This document shows positions 51,601 through 58,247 of a stretch of DNA of 64,000 bases, in pieces. How positions within the stretch are numbered: the first letter of the stretch is position 1; the number at the start of each line of letters is the position of its first letter. The DNA comes from Agapanthus africanus (lineage: Eukaryota > Streptophyta > Magnoliopsida > Asparagales > Amaryllidaceae): NCBI GenBank assembly GCA_030015575.1, contig CM057337.1, positions 334,190,583 through 334,254,582 on the forward strand, in the 5' to 3' direction. The position numbers and the translations under genes were made by a program. Under the pieces are notes generated by a model. It worked only from the letters and a program-made list of their open reading frames with translations, was not told where the DNA came from and made no database searches.

Positions 51601-54600
51601 CTCGAATCAAGAATGGGGTCAATCATCATGTATATCATATCTCTTACGGTATAATCCGTCGTACGATGTCATAAATTAAGGGCACGGATCTATGGTCACG
51701 TACGTTCTTTCATCTCATCTAGTCACATGTCGCATGTTGTAAATATACATCGTCCAATGTCTATATAATATATTGTATCATATCATGACGTTTCAATCTC
51801 ATATCACATAACATAGCCTCGTGACATCATGTCCGATCATATCGACTTAAATCATTCTAACATGTCATATTCTCATCTCGTGATGTCATATCGAAATTAT
51901 CCTTAAATTTATATACACACACACATACACACATCATACCAAGTGTGTGTGATAACATATTACCAAAGGCTCAACGCTAAGAGAATAAGAACTAAGGATA
52001 TTCCTATCTAAGAGTATGCTTATTATAGCCTATAGTCTCATAGAACTCTATTAGCTAAGTATACATATCTAATATTGTATATATAACTATATAACTAGTA
52101 TCCTAATACTACGGTTGCGGGGGTGTTATACGCCATCCGCCCGACTTCCTACATAGATATACATCTAATCATCTACTATCATCGCTCTAACCGAAGTCGA
52201 TGAACGTCTTGTTCTCCTTCGTTGTCTCGGAAGTCCACGCGAAGGCACCTACAAATCAATACATATCATAACGAAATCAAAACCAAATCCGAAAACCGAC
52301 ACGGCAAGCGAAACGTACAATATGTTAGAACCTATGGTGCACACATGCAAGAACAATCAACAATTCCCGACGTTAACGTACAAACGTTAAACGACCAAGC
52401 CAAAACTCAAATATAAAAAATCTAGTTTTTCAAACGTCGCAAAACGAAATCAACAATTTAGAAAAACACTCCCAAATTTTACTTAAGGTGAAATTAGGAC
52501 ATTCTGCATATTGGATAGGCCTAGTTATAAGAGGATTGAGCTATAGACCAAGAACCAAACCCAAACTCCATGGTCAGGCCGCAATTTGCGGCCAAAAGGT
52601 TTATTTTGGCGGCCAGGTGAGGGAGTTGGGGGCTCAGGTTTCAGGGGTAGCTTCTAACTCATTAGCCTCATTAGTTATGATCGTGATGCCAGATTTCTTA
52701 GGGACTGCATGAATATGACTTACCCATTGGCTATCAGAGATTGGGTAAATGATACCACTGTCAAGGTATTTGACGATTTCTTTCTTTACTGCCTCCTTCA
52801 TGACGGGATTTAAGCGTCTTTGTGGTTCTCGGGTTGGCTTGGCTTCATCCATCAAATGTATATGATGTTCAACAATCAAGAGACTAATCCCTTTGATGTC
52901 AGCCATTGTCCACCCAAATGCTTGCCGATTAGATCTCAAGACCATCAAAAGAGCGTTCTCTTGCTCTAAGGCTAGAGAAGCGGACTAAAAATGAAACCAT
53001 GGTAATAAATACGAACAAATATTACAAAATGGAATGTAGCATATCATGATACATAAACATTGTTTAATACATAATTAGTAAAATACTAATCAAGTTTAGC
53101 ATAAACTTATAGGTAAATAATTGCGTAATAATTTATAAAAGCTCAAATCTGATAAACGCTTTCATAACTAATAATTTATTTTAATATCCAATACTTTACA
53201 AAATATAGGTATATAATTATACCATTCCATTAAAACTAATTTCCATACTTTTATAATATTCATAAAATTTATTATTTTATTATTTAAATTCCAAAAATAA
53301 TAATTTATATTTATGAAATGTTACACTTGGATCAAGATCGGCAGCGATTATAACTATGCTTTTAACTTGAGGCTTGGGGTATTAACCATCAACCCCTACC
53401 TACTTGGATCATCACATAGTATAAGGGTGCTGGCACCAATGTTATAAAAGATGCTCACCTTGACACATTGCCCAGGGCCGATGTAAGCAAGTCATGCAGC
53501 CCCTATGATCTGTTTTGAGACTCACTTCCAAACATTTGTACTTCAATTGGTAAGCTTAGAATACACGAGTGGTGATATGCAAGGCATGGAGCAAGGTGAC
53601 TGTGTTCGACACTAGCATGTTGAGTAACATCTCTTTGTTTTGCAGGCTGAAGTTCATGGATTCCAGCATGATGGTAGTTTGCAGCTACAAGCAAGAAGTC
53701 AAAAATATGGAAAGGTAGTTATATATAAATTTTTCATTCATACTTTTTAAAGTATCTTGAAGTTGACATTTCTGAGAGACTACTTGAGTTTATAAAAATT
53801 TATATTACGTTGTTATGGAATTCCCATTCTTAGTAATTACCAGAGGCGCCATTCAAATTGCTGCCTATACATTCATGTTTTTCCACCAAAATCTTGTCGA
53901 ATATGTCCCTATTTGGCACTGATAAGACAGGAAGATACACATTAGATATTTTGAAGTCGCTTTTGACACCATATTTCTTAGAACTGCGACATCTAACAGC
54001 ATTGATACACATGGCCTGTTCTTCTTAGGTTCCTGCAAATATATCCCCTCTAGAGTGCTTTAACTACAATGTTTTGAAATATGGATTCTTGGAGCTATTG
54101 GAATTACATGCTTTTCAAAATTGTAAATGATGGAAACTGAGTTTGTTATTTCATTATGGGGACTCTATTATATTTGAGTGAACCTGGCTTGTGACACATT
54201 CAAATTCTAATTGGTTGAATTCATACCATCAAAATTCTTTCCAAAAGCTATGGCCCCTTCCTCTCAGTCAAGGCAATACTTCTCTCCAAAAGCTATGGCC
54301 CCTTCCTCTTAGTATGTCATACTCCTTGTCTAGTCTATAGTTGTTTTTTGGAGCGTTCAGTGAGGGATCGAACTTGATCGAGATTCCATTAACATGGCCT
54401 GATTTTATACCAAGAAAACTTAGGGAAAAAGTGGCCTGATCTTATACCCAGATTTTTTTATAAAAAAATATGGTTGGATTTTATGCAAAGTTAAATAAGA
54501 AATCTCCTAGTAAAAACAAGAATATCCCTATCCAACATTGATTACAAGATATAAATGTCACTAGAATGTCAAGATATTGAATTTTTATCAGCAAAAAGCA

Positions 54601-55131
54601 CTAGTTAAATTACTAGAAAAAGGAAAAGTTATTACTCACCACATTAGATGTGGGAGAGCAGGTAGGATTATTAATATTATTTATTATATAACCTGCATAT
54701 AATGTTTTTATTTTCTTGCGCAGTTGGAAAGGGGTCAATTGCTTTCAGTTCCATCGTACCTAGTGAAACGACACAAACATTATTTCCACCATCTCGAGAA
54801 CTATGGCGTCGATCTCATTCTCGGGTGCAATGGTTTTATCTGGGTCGGCGAGCATGCAGAAGCCAAAGTAAATGACATGGTTGAAGACGAGGTCAAAACA
54901 CAAGAGGAAATTTCCGCACCTTCAGAAATAAGGCAGAACATATGTAGAATTGCCAATTCAATTCGTTTGCTCTATGCCTTGGGCTTCGCTCTTTCTGCAG
55001 AAGTTATTGTTGAGACAGCCAAAGCAAGTGTTTCTTCTAATGTTGCTGCAAAAGACATGCTAGGAGCAGAGTTTTGCGTTCAAATAGCAGAACGAGAAGT
55101 CCAAAGACGTCTCTCGAAGAGGAAAAGCTAA
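15544..55131 (+). CDS. RRP4: Exosome complex subunit RRP4 (EXOSC2 homologue), 7 exons
   Basis: Cap subunit of the nuclear and cytoplasmic RNA exosome; with CSL4 and RRP40 it forms the RNA-binding ring on the RNase PH-like hexamer and guides substrates for 3'-5' processing of rRNA, snoRNA and mRNA. Joining exons 15544-15698, 27611-27712, 27839-27884, 32938-33027, 34165-34230, 53646-53714 and 54724-55131 gives 311 residues without stops, close to plant and animal homologues (about 290-320). Order: N-terminal ECR1_N segment with [15 protein letters not shown] (about 41-55), S1 RNA-binding domain (about 86-170; [37 protein letters not shown]), then KH domain with the RRP4-type GCNG loop (210-213) in [11 protein letters not shown], and a basic C-terminus. 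All six introns are GT-AG. The first ATG matches the family start. Introns total 38.7 kb, mainly transposons. The gene looks intact; expression cannot be judged from sequence. Confidence 0.93.
16655..17193 (-). pseudogene. LINE (L1-type) reverse transcriptase C-terminal fragment
   Basis: The open frame 16825-17193 reads [11 protein letters not shown]...[20 protein letters not shown]...RNFVWGQ, the post-catalytic part of plant L1-type non-LTR reverse transcriptases (family pattern YLGV..GW..K.LS.AGR.TLI.SVL..FLWG). The adjacent frame 16655-16837 continues with SGLGIKD, the next block of the same family. The catalytic YADD region and the endonuclease are absent. Similar decayed sequence may extend left to about 16180. 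A 3' fragment, consistent with LINE truncation or later decay. Confidence 0.75.
18244..18279. repeat. (TA)n and (GA)n microsatellite at MITE edge
   Basis: An uninterrupted TA run (about 18227-18250) followed by a GA run (about 18251-18277). A second long TA run lies at about 18658-18687, on the other side of the MITE. Confidence 0.85.
18276..18646. mobile_element. Foldback MITE with ~165-bp arms
   Basis: The left arm beginning AGGAAAGATGCCATAGGAGG is matched by the right arm ending CCTCCTATGGCCTCTTTCCT. Complementarity continues inward through TACACCCTCTC, GGTGTACC and TCACCGTTGATTTA on the left and their complements on the right, leaving a central spacer of roughly 45 bp. It has no coding capacity. 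It sits in a TA microsatellite, so a TA target duplication is possible but cannot be proven. The superfamily is not assigned. The transcript would form a long hairpin. Confidence 0.85.
19528..20065 (+). mobile_element. Left gypsy LTR, first part
   Basis: Matches the reverse complement of 26584-27382 from the TGATGATG start to CCGCTATAT, the TATA-box region of the LTR. Interrupted there by the nested element; the rest resumes at 23760. The ORFs inside on both strands are shadows of GC-rich LTR sequence. Confidence 0.85.
20066..23759 (-). mobile_element. Nested LTR-like element (~3.7 kb), related to 49475-53325
   Basis: Begins TGTCACGACCCGAAATTGGC on the + strand, i.e. a - strand LTR ending GGGTCGTGACA, as does the better bounded copy at 49475. 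The two share GTGGCACAACGGGGGTGAGT (20660 and 50135 areas), the CACCATGTACCCGCA block and AAAGCCCAGAAATC-like text. TATAT flanks both sides (20061-20065 and 23760-23764), a plausible target duplication inside the LTR TATA box. The right end lacks the usual CA, so the boundary may be imprecise. The 145-residue ORF at 20470-20907 (-) matches nothing known to me. No gag or pol is present. Confidence 0.65.
23760..23860 (+). mobile_element. Left gypsy LTR, continuation to inversion junction
   Basis: ACCCCTTCTTCAGACGGTCC and TAAGCCGTTACTTTGCTCGG (with small differences) match the right LTR read on the - strand. Homology ends near TTGACCGTC at 23853-23859, about 635 bp into a 799-bp LTR. The next bases are RNase H coding sequence on the opposite strand. 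Confidence 0.8.
23861..24779 (-). pseudogene. Gypsy reverse transcriptase C-part and truncated RNase H
   Basis: Reads [20 protein letters not shown], the catalytic YVDD (codons 24628-24639) in [10 protein letters not shown], then the connection region ([18 protein letters not shown]) and RNase H start ([29 protein letters not shown]). In another frame it continues with [11 protein letters not shown] near 23890, then stops abruptly at the junction with the + strand LTR. The rest of RNase H and all of integrase are missing. The sequence blocks are those of non-chromodomain Tat-type gypsy elements. Non-functional. Confidence 0.88.
24780..25304 (-). pseudogene. Gypsy reverse transcriptase N-part
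   Basis: Contains [39 protein letters not shown] and [16 protein letters not shown], the fingers/palm blocks before the YVDD segment. A one-base shift near 24770 separates it from the C-part. The upstream boundary toward protease (25305-25360) is also interrupted. Confidence 0.88.
25360..25812 (-). pseudogene. Gypsy aspartic protease
   Basis: [20 protein letters not shown] followed by SADILF gives the retropepsin D-S-G active site (about 25753-25764), then [21 protein letters not shown], the conserved ILGRP-like flap end. It is separated from the gag-like frame by a one-base shift at the GACCCCTAG junction (about 25812). In family members it cleaves Gag-Pol. Confidence 0.85.
25812..26516 (-). 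pseudogene. Shortened Gag of the gypsy element
   Basis: A 234-residue frame starting [20 protein letters not shown] just downstream of the leader. It has a short candidate helix ([20 protein letters not shown]) and ends in the Tat-typical pre-protease stretch [17 protein letters not shown]. The large central capsid part and a zinc knuckle expected in a full Gag are missing, so an internal deletion is likely. The element could not make its own particles. Confidence 0.7.
26563..26581 (-). other. Gypsy primer-binding site (TGGCGCCGTCTGTGGGAAC)
   Basis: The - strand reads TGGCGCCGTCTGTGGGAAC, a motif characteristic of plant Tat-type gypsy elements. It sits two bases from the CA end of the LTR at 26584, confirming that the right LTR is a 5' LTR facing left. 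Confidence 0.85.
26584..27382 (-). mobile_element. Right gypsy LTR (5' LTR on - strand, 799 bp)
   Basis: On the - strand it runs from TGATGATGCTCGATATC to GATCGTGTCA. It includes a TATA-box-like CTATATAAACC about 530 bp in. Flanked on the right by TSD ATTTC (27383-27387). Confidence 0.88.
27611..27712 (+). CDS. RRP4: RRP4 exon 2
   Basis: Completes Lys52 and codes [20 protein letters not shown] then [13 protein letters not shown], the end of the N-terminal domain. Acceptor TTTTCAG, donor AG|GTCCTT. Residues 52-85 plus two bases. Confidence 0.93.
27713..27838 (+). other. RRP4 intron 2 (126 bp)
   Basis: GTCCTT donor, CCTGTCAG acceptor, phase 2. The only short intron, free of transposons. Confidence 0.9.
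27839..27884 (+). CDS. RRP4: RRP4 exon 3
   Basis: 46 bases coding [15 protein letters not shown], the first strand of the S1 domain (residues 86-101). The donor GAG|GTCTCT is weak by consensus, but this is the only position that keeps phase and homology with exon 4. Confidence 0.9.
28150..28463 (+). mobile_element. 5' LTR of intron 3 copia element
   Basis: Near-identical in layout to 32558-32874. Contains three diverged internal repeats of a unit like CTCCATAGATAGCAA and a GGCTATAAAATATAGCC palindrome around the TATA box (about 28394-28410). Confidence 0.85.
28464..28476 (+). other. Primer-binding site
   Basis: TGGTATTAGAGCT directly follows the LTR and matches the Met-tRNA site TGGTATCAGAGC with one change. 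Confidence 0.75.
28530..29400 (+). pseudogene. Copia Gag (UBN2) with altered zinc knuckle
   Basis: The probable start is ATG 28530 ([10 protein letters not shown]); it frameshifts and the main frame is 28594-29307. It carries [30 protein letters not shown] and the glycine/asparagine-rich tail, as in the UBN2 Gag of RE1-like elements. Downstream, at 29347-29388, [14 protein letters not shown] gives C-x2-C-x4-H but has Tyr where the final Cys should be. Gag packages element RNA in family members. Broken by frameshift and stop. Confidence 0.85.
29401..30514 (+). pseudogene. Copia protease and integrase
   Basis: Protease active site DSGATHH at 29504-29524. The next region carries WHHRFCHL and [10 protein letters not shown] (HHCC finger), then the integrase core: [16 protein letters not shown] and the Glu-bearing [11 protein letters not shown]. 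The frame 29729-30514 is open; a stop follows at 30512-30514. A frameshift separates protease and integrase. Confidence 0.88.
30515..32570 (+). pseudogene. Copia integrase tail, RT and RNase H
   Basis: Scattered frames show [13 protein letters not shown] (integrase tail), then RT blocks [32 protein letters not shown] and [13 protein letters not shown], the catalytic YVDD (31685-31696), and RNase H blocks [16 protein letters not shown] and [10 protein letters not shown] ending near FIASLYQIV. Many stops and frameshifts. The proline/serine-rich 30650-31321 stretch is the variable linker between integrase and RT. Confidence 0.87.
32558..32874 (+). mobile_element. 3' LTR of intron 3 copia element
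   Basis: Preceded by GTGGGGGAG (polypurine tract, 32549-32557). Same ends as the 5' LTR. The two differ at a modest number of sites plus small gaps, indicating an older insertion than the intron 5 element. Confidence 0.85.
32938..33027 (+). CDS. RRP4: RRP4 exon 4
   Basis: 90 bases, residues 102-131: [20 protein letters not shown] then [10 protein letters not shown], the core of the S1 domain. Phase 0 on both sides; donor CAG|GTATCA. Confidence 0.93.
33028..34164 (+). other. RRP4 intron 4 (1.1 kb)
   Basis: GTATCA donor, TTGCTAG acceptor. AT-rich; no mobile element or other feature recognised. Confidence 0.85.
34165..34230 (+). CDS. RRP4: RRP4 exon 5
   Basis: 66 bases, residues 132-153: [20 protein letters not shown] then VC, the most conserved RRP4 signature. 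Donor TGT|GTAAGT is a strong consensus site, useful before a 19-kb intron. Confidence 0.94.
38738..38850. repeat. SINE-like repeat (CAACAACAA...GGGGTCG type)
   Basis: ACAACAACAACTGAGCTTAT followed by CCCAAGCATATGGGGTCGAG, TACATGAA and GGATTCTCCGCTTCCATC resembles the 3' portion of Au-type plant SINEs. No tRNA-derived head with A and B boxes is convincingly visible, so it is probably truncated. Confidence 0.45.
38861..41103 (+). mobile_element. 5' LTR (2243 bp) of the intron 5 element
   Basis: TGTTGGAGATAGTGCCCTCA to GCACTTACA. It has a 78-bp tandem duplication starting at 39945 and 40023, each with a CGTGCGGTATTGCACG hairpin. A 19-bp perfect hairpin GGCCGTCGGATTGACGGCC lies at 41063-41081 near the U5 end. 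The 152-residue ORF at 39951-40409 arises from the tandem repeat and matches no known protein. Confidence 0.92.
41105..41117 (+). other. Primer-binding site (initiator Met tRNA type)
   Basis: TGGTATCAGAGCC one base after the LTR end; full match to the common plant site. Confidence 0.9.
41316..41362. repeat. Paired 16-bp GC-rich palindromes in retroelement leader
   Basis: AGCGCGGATCCGCGGC (41316-41331) and GCCGCGGATCCGCCGC (41347-41362), spacer 15 bp. They lie about 210-255 bp downstream of the primer-binding site. Each half is self-complementary around GGATCC, and the two can also pair with each other. Confidence 0.65.
42500..42800 (+). repeat. Diverged tandem duplication in element interior (~135 bp)
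   Basis: GTATTCAGTTGGAATATCCTGC-like text followed by GCCGAGATCCCTTCACCGGG and AGTGACC occurs at about 42540-42620 and again at about 42680-42755. Both copies keep the same order of blocks. Confidence 0.8.
43500..44240 (+). repeat. Diverged tandem duplication in element interior (~400 bp)
   Basis: Blocks TTCTCCAG, CCATCGTATGGTTA, TACGAACTCGAAAG, TCTTCTTCCAAACC and GGCTGGTGCCGA occur in the same order at about 43525-43780 and about 43930-44190. No coding function identified. Confidence 0.8.
45480..46819 (+). pseudogene. Shattered copia pol remnants
   Basis: Fragments in changing frames match the + strand element at 5.8-9.1 kb: a PLRRSGR...[13 protein letters not shown]-like linker at 45520-45590, [12 protein letters not shown]-like RT text at about 45735-45800, and [13 protein letters not shown] at about 46677-46720 matching the RNase H end DPLTKALP. 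No segment is open for more than about 100 residues. This shows descent from an autonomous copia element with the same 3' end. Confidence 0.75.
46820..46830 (+). other. Polypurine tract
   Basis: AAGTGGGAGAT immediately before the 3' LTR, identical to the tract at 9059-9069. Confidence 0.8.
46831..49069 (+). mobile_element. 3' LTR (2239 bp) of the intron 5 element
   Basis: Near-identical copy of 38861-41103, including the 78-bp tandem repeats (47912 and 47990) and the U5 hairpin (49029-49047). A four-base deletion relative to the 5' LTR lies near 47627. TSD TATTC follows. Confidence 0.92.
52577..52614. repeat. GC-rich palindrome pair, diverged
   Basis: GGCCGCAATTTGCGGCC (52577-52593), then 14 bp, then GGCGGCC. 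It has the same layout as the other pairs but an AT core, and the second copy is incomplete. Confidence 0.4.
52634..52985 (-). pseudogene. Athila-like gypsy RT N-terminal fragment inside a solo LTR
   Basis: Reads [21 protein letters not shown], then [20 protein letters not shown] and [19 protein letters not shown] and [11 protein letters not shown], the entry region of Athila-type gypsy reverse transcriptase (family pattern GW.IADIKGIS...[29 protein letters not shown]). About 105 residues open; the catalytic part is missing. It lies between LTR sequences whose TSD is intact, so it was there at or before insertion, or entered later. Confidence 0.8.
53646..53714 (+). CDS. RRP4: RRP4 exon 6
   Basis: 69 bases, residues 154-176: [20 protein letters not shown] then YGK, the end of the S1 domain. 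Acceptor TTTTGCAG, donor AAG|GTAGTT, phase 0. Confidence 0.94.
53715..54723 (+). other. RRP4 intron 6 (1.0 kb)
   Basis: GTAGTT donor, TTGCGCAG acceptor. A ~30-bp block containing CAAAAGCTATGGCCCCTTCC is duplicated at about 54240 and 54288. No other feature seen. Confidence 0.85.
54724..55131 (+). CDS. RRP4: RRP4 exon 7 (KH domain and C-terminus)
   Basis: 135 codons and TAA, residues 177-311. Carries [20 protein letters not shown], the GCNG-containing KH loop [11 protein letters not shown], an acidic linker (about 225-245), then [20 protein letters not shown] and a basic end. The C-terminal coding end is tandemly repeated downstream of the stop. Confidence 0.95.
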   Translation: MERGQLLSVPSYLVKRHKHYFHHLENYGVDLILGCNGFIWVGEHAEAKVNDMVEDEVKTQEEISAPSEIRQNICRIANSIRLLYALGFALSAEVIVETAKASVSSNVAAKDMLGAEFCVQIAEREVQRRLSKRKS

Positions 55132-55240
55132 TAGACGTATCTTGAAGTGCAAAAGATATGCTAGGGGTTTGAAGTCCAAAGACGTCTCTCATAGAGGAAA
55201 AGCTAATAGACGTATCCAAAGACGTCTCTCAGAAAGTGAA
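55048..55240 (+). repeat. Tandem duplication spanning the RRP4 stop codon
   Basis: GCAAAAGACATGCTAGGA (55048 area) recurs as GCAAAAGATATGCTAGGG (55149 area). GAAGTCCAAAGACGTCTCTC at 55096 recurs at 55171, followed each time by AGAGGAAAAGCTAATAGACG. A third partial copy (CCAAAGACGTCTCTC) starts at 55216. Only the first copy is in the reading frame before TAA 55129-55131. Confidence 0.9.
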
Positions 55241-57889
55241 TTCATAGAATATGCGTTGTATGATGGAAAGATAACGTATATTATATGAATCTGTTTCTAT
55301 TTTTGTTTAAATTTATGATAATATTTGAGTCTTGATGTCACTTGCAAATGGACAAACTGCTTCATGGTGACAATTTTTAATTTCATTGAAAGAAGAGGTA
55401 TTTCAGGATTGTTTCGGTGTCGAATGTTTTTTCTGCTTTCTTGGCCATGCTGAAAATAATGTTTAAACATCTGTTCAGCCTATAGCTCACATTTTGTTCC
55501 AGCTTTCCCTAAATAATGTTCCTTGGAGGAAATAATCTTTCCTTTGATGCGCAATGCGTCTTTAAAGAATAGAACGTCTTCCTTTAGTTACGTTTTGCGT
55601 CGCTAATGCTGTAAGTTATAGGTAGGATAGACATGGACTCCCTATCGGGTCAACACACGGCCTTTGCGATCCATAGTTAAAATTCAGGATGATTTCAACT
55701 GAATCAGAAATATGGAACCGACCTTTCCAGTCGCTCAGTCAAGTAGATCTCTTGAAGTTAAAGACCGGTCCCAGCCCCAACTCATGTCTAATACGACAAC
55801 AATACATCATAAGCAAACTACTCCATGACCCACCGCAAGAGGCTCGACCCATGAAGCGGTGGGGGGTATTGATATTAGCAATTAAGAATAAGAGCATGTG
55901 TCCGTAAGATATAAGGTTCACAGCTACCAATCTTTAAAACCACGCAATGGACGCAATAGCAGTGCCGAACAAAGAGGGGGTAAGGAGAATCCTATGGGAT
56001 CCACTACCTAGCTCGCTCTATAGATAGCCTAGCCGTCTCCATAAAAAGAGGCAATTGTGCAAAAAGCCAGTGATGTTTAATTCAATTTATTCGAAAACCA
56101 AAAATGGATTCCAACTTTTAATGAGAAAATTAACTGAATATGATAAAATTTATTTGCAGATGCATGATACAATTATACAAGTGATGCACATGGCCAACAT
56201 ATGTTTTATTGTTGCCAGATACATGGTACAATTACACAAGTGACGCACAAGGCCAATACAAGCTCTATTGTTTTCTAAACTTTGTAACCCCAAATCGAAG
56301 GATCTGCTATGTAATATAAGTTGCAAGCATCCTTTGCTAGTATATCTAAGCATCCATTACTTTGTTAATATTTTTCTATAAAGTTCTAATAAATATATCA
56401 AATGCTTTCATCAGTTTCTATACTTCTATCATCTTCGAAATGACATGAAGGTATACAAATCTCGAATAATGTCTGGCATTTTCAAAACTGCTTATATAGT
56501 AATTTATCTACAACAATCAACCTCAAAGTCTCAAACAAAAATAAGGGAAGCGTTTTTCCCCCATCCACAGTCATCTTTGTGAATAAAGTGTCCAACCCGA
56601 ACTCGAAGTTCTTGGTGCTTTTTGTTCCTCTTTACTCGAACTGGTGGAAATTCAATTCGAAGTCAACAAGCTGGAGTTCAATCTGCCTTCTGAAGCCACC
56701 CAAGCTGCACAAATATGAAAAATTATTCACAAAAAGTTCAATCTGCCTTCTGAAGCCACCCAAGCTGCACAAATATAAAAATTATTCACATCAGCTACAC
56801 CTTTGGAGTTTGCATTATAATAGTGAGATATTATAGACAATCGAGACGAAGTTTTCAATTTAATCCCTATTTTATTCTCAATTTTGAATGCCTCTTCCCC
56901 AGTCTTCTCGCTCCACTTTCTCTCTCCTCAAAAAAATGCTTCCTGTTTCTGCATCGTCTCACCTCCATCACCAGAACTGATGAAGCAAAAGGGTGATGGT
57001 ACATGAGGACTCGACTCCTCTGCGCGAGCATGGGAGGATAAGAATTAAGGGTCGAAGGAGATATTATGAACCCTTCACATATATCTCATCCAACCGCTTG
57101 TCATAAAATGTTTAATTGGGGCATAATATACCTCATTCAAACACTTGAAACCTTTCAACAGGTTTATTAGAGCATAACATCTTTAAGGTCAATCTTGTTA
57201 TGGCTTAAAGTTGACTAACTCAGGGGTGTCATGTGGTAATAAATAAGTCGAGGCCTAGATGAGGGGTGTTATATACAATTACCATAGAAAGAATTACCTT
57301 CCAAGTATACATCAGAAAAAAGGTGACAGTATCAGCAGACCATACGTACAAGAGCAAATGACTTCACGAAGAATGGGATCAAAACATTGAGTAGTGGAAT
57401 GAGAAGGAAAAGATAATTGAGAGCTTCCTTCTCATTCTTTCTATGGAATAGGTAAACCTTGTTTTCCAGACTTTTGAAAGAAATGAGCCCAAAAAAAAAT
57501 AGCAAAGGAAAAAGAAAGAAAAGAAAACAAGATGGATTTAATGACGACACGCCCAAGAAAGAACATTGGGGTTGTTTTTTAATTTTCTTTCACTTTCCTT
57601 CACTTTCTTTATGATTAAACTTCACTGAAATTTGACAGGTAGAAACCGCGTCAAGATTTTTTTTAAAAGTTCCTGATATAAGCAGGAATATGCAATTAGT
57701 AACTTTGATCATTCTAAGCAATACAACTATAGTAGCTTGGCACCAAAGGCGGAAGGAGAGTTAAAGCTAGCAGGGTAGGCAAAACATATTCATACGCATG
57801 CACACATGTGCACAAGTAGAAACGCTCCCACACAAATTATGTATCATCCAATGGACGTTGATTTCAAAAGATTTATGATAAAACTATTG
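55241..57889. other. Downstream region, no gene recognised
   Basis: The RRP4 3' UTR and poly(A) site probably lie in the first few hundred bases, but no clear signal can be singled out. The rest is AT-rich with small unrecognised ORFs and one exact tandem repeat at 56677-56790. Confidence 0.6.
56677..56790 (+). repeat. ~60-bp tandem duplication
   Basis: TTCAATCTGCCTTCTGAAGC through CAAATAT and AAAATTATTCACA occurs twice in direct succession with one or two differences. It produces the repeated SICLLKPPKLHKY peptide in a small ORF that I do not consider a gene. Confidence 0.9.
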
Positions 57890-58247
57890 GGACAGACAGA
57901 ACTCTAGTGGATTACGGAATGATATTTAGGAACAAACTTAATTTTAAGAGGATTATAAACTAGAAACACTTTGTGTTGTAAAGAGGAATTTAAAGAGAAG
58001 AGAATGAATGAAAAGCCATGTCTTTGCTTCGAAGGCTTTTATTCTTATTTTGATTGGATGATTTTACAATAAGGACGCAACTCCTTTTATAATAATCTTA
58101 GCATTAAATTACAACTAATATTGACTAAATGAATGTGAGCATAAGAAACTTTGAGACTTTGAATGGTGGCTTGCATGCGTTATGCATTGCAAATTGACTT
58201 TCTAGAAGCCTTCGTTTTTGACCAAATTTACAAATTACTTCTCAACA
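57890..58247 (-). mobile_element. 3' LTR of a - strand copia element
   Basis: On the - strand, a purine tract AAGAAAGGA precedes TGTTGAGAAGTAATTTG at 58247, just after the end of RNase H. A TATA-like ATTATAAAAGG lies at about 58086-58096. The left boundary is not determined; 57890 is an estimate. Confidence 0.5.

Larger units (their letters stand above)
49475..53325 (-). mobile_element. Solo LTR, 3.85 kb, with captured RT fragment
   Basis: TG at 49475 and CA at 53325 with target duplication CTTGG on both sides (49470-49474, 53326-53330). On the - strand it starts TGTAACATTTC and ends GAGTCGTGACA, as in long-LTR chromovirus-like gypsy elements. It shares several blocks with the nested element at 20066-23759. 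No primer-binding site, gag or own pol is present. A gypsy RT fragment lies inside at 52634-52985, and a palindrome GGCCGCAATTTGCGGCC lies at 52577-52593. Confidence 0.8.
34231..53645 (+). other. RRP4 intron 5 (19.4 kb)
   Basis: GTAAGT donor, TTTTGCAG acceptor, phase 0. It contains the SINE-like repeat, the 10.2-kb copia-derived element and the 3.85-kb solo LTR listed separately. 34231-38737 is AT-rich with no gene; it has clusters of short palindromic ATATC/GATAT strings at 34390-35200 and 36480-37060 and GGTTCGGTTT-like repeats at 35260-35860 that resemble old non-autonomous elements I cannot classify. Confidence 0.85.
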
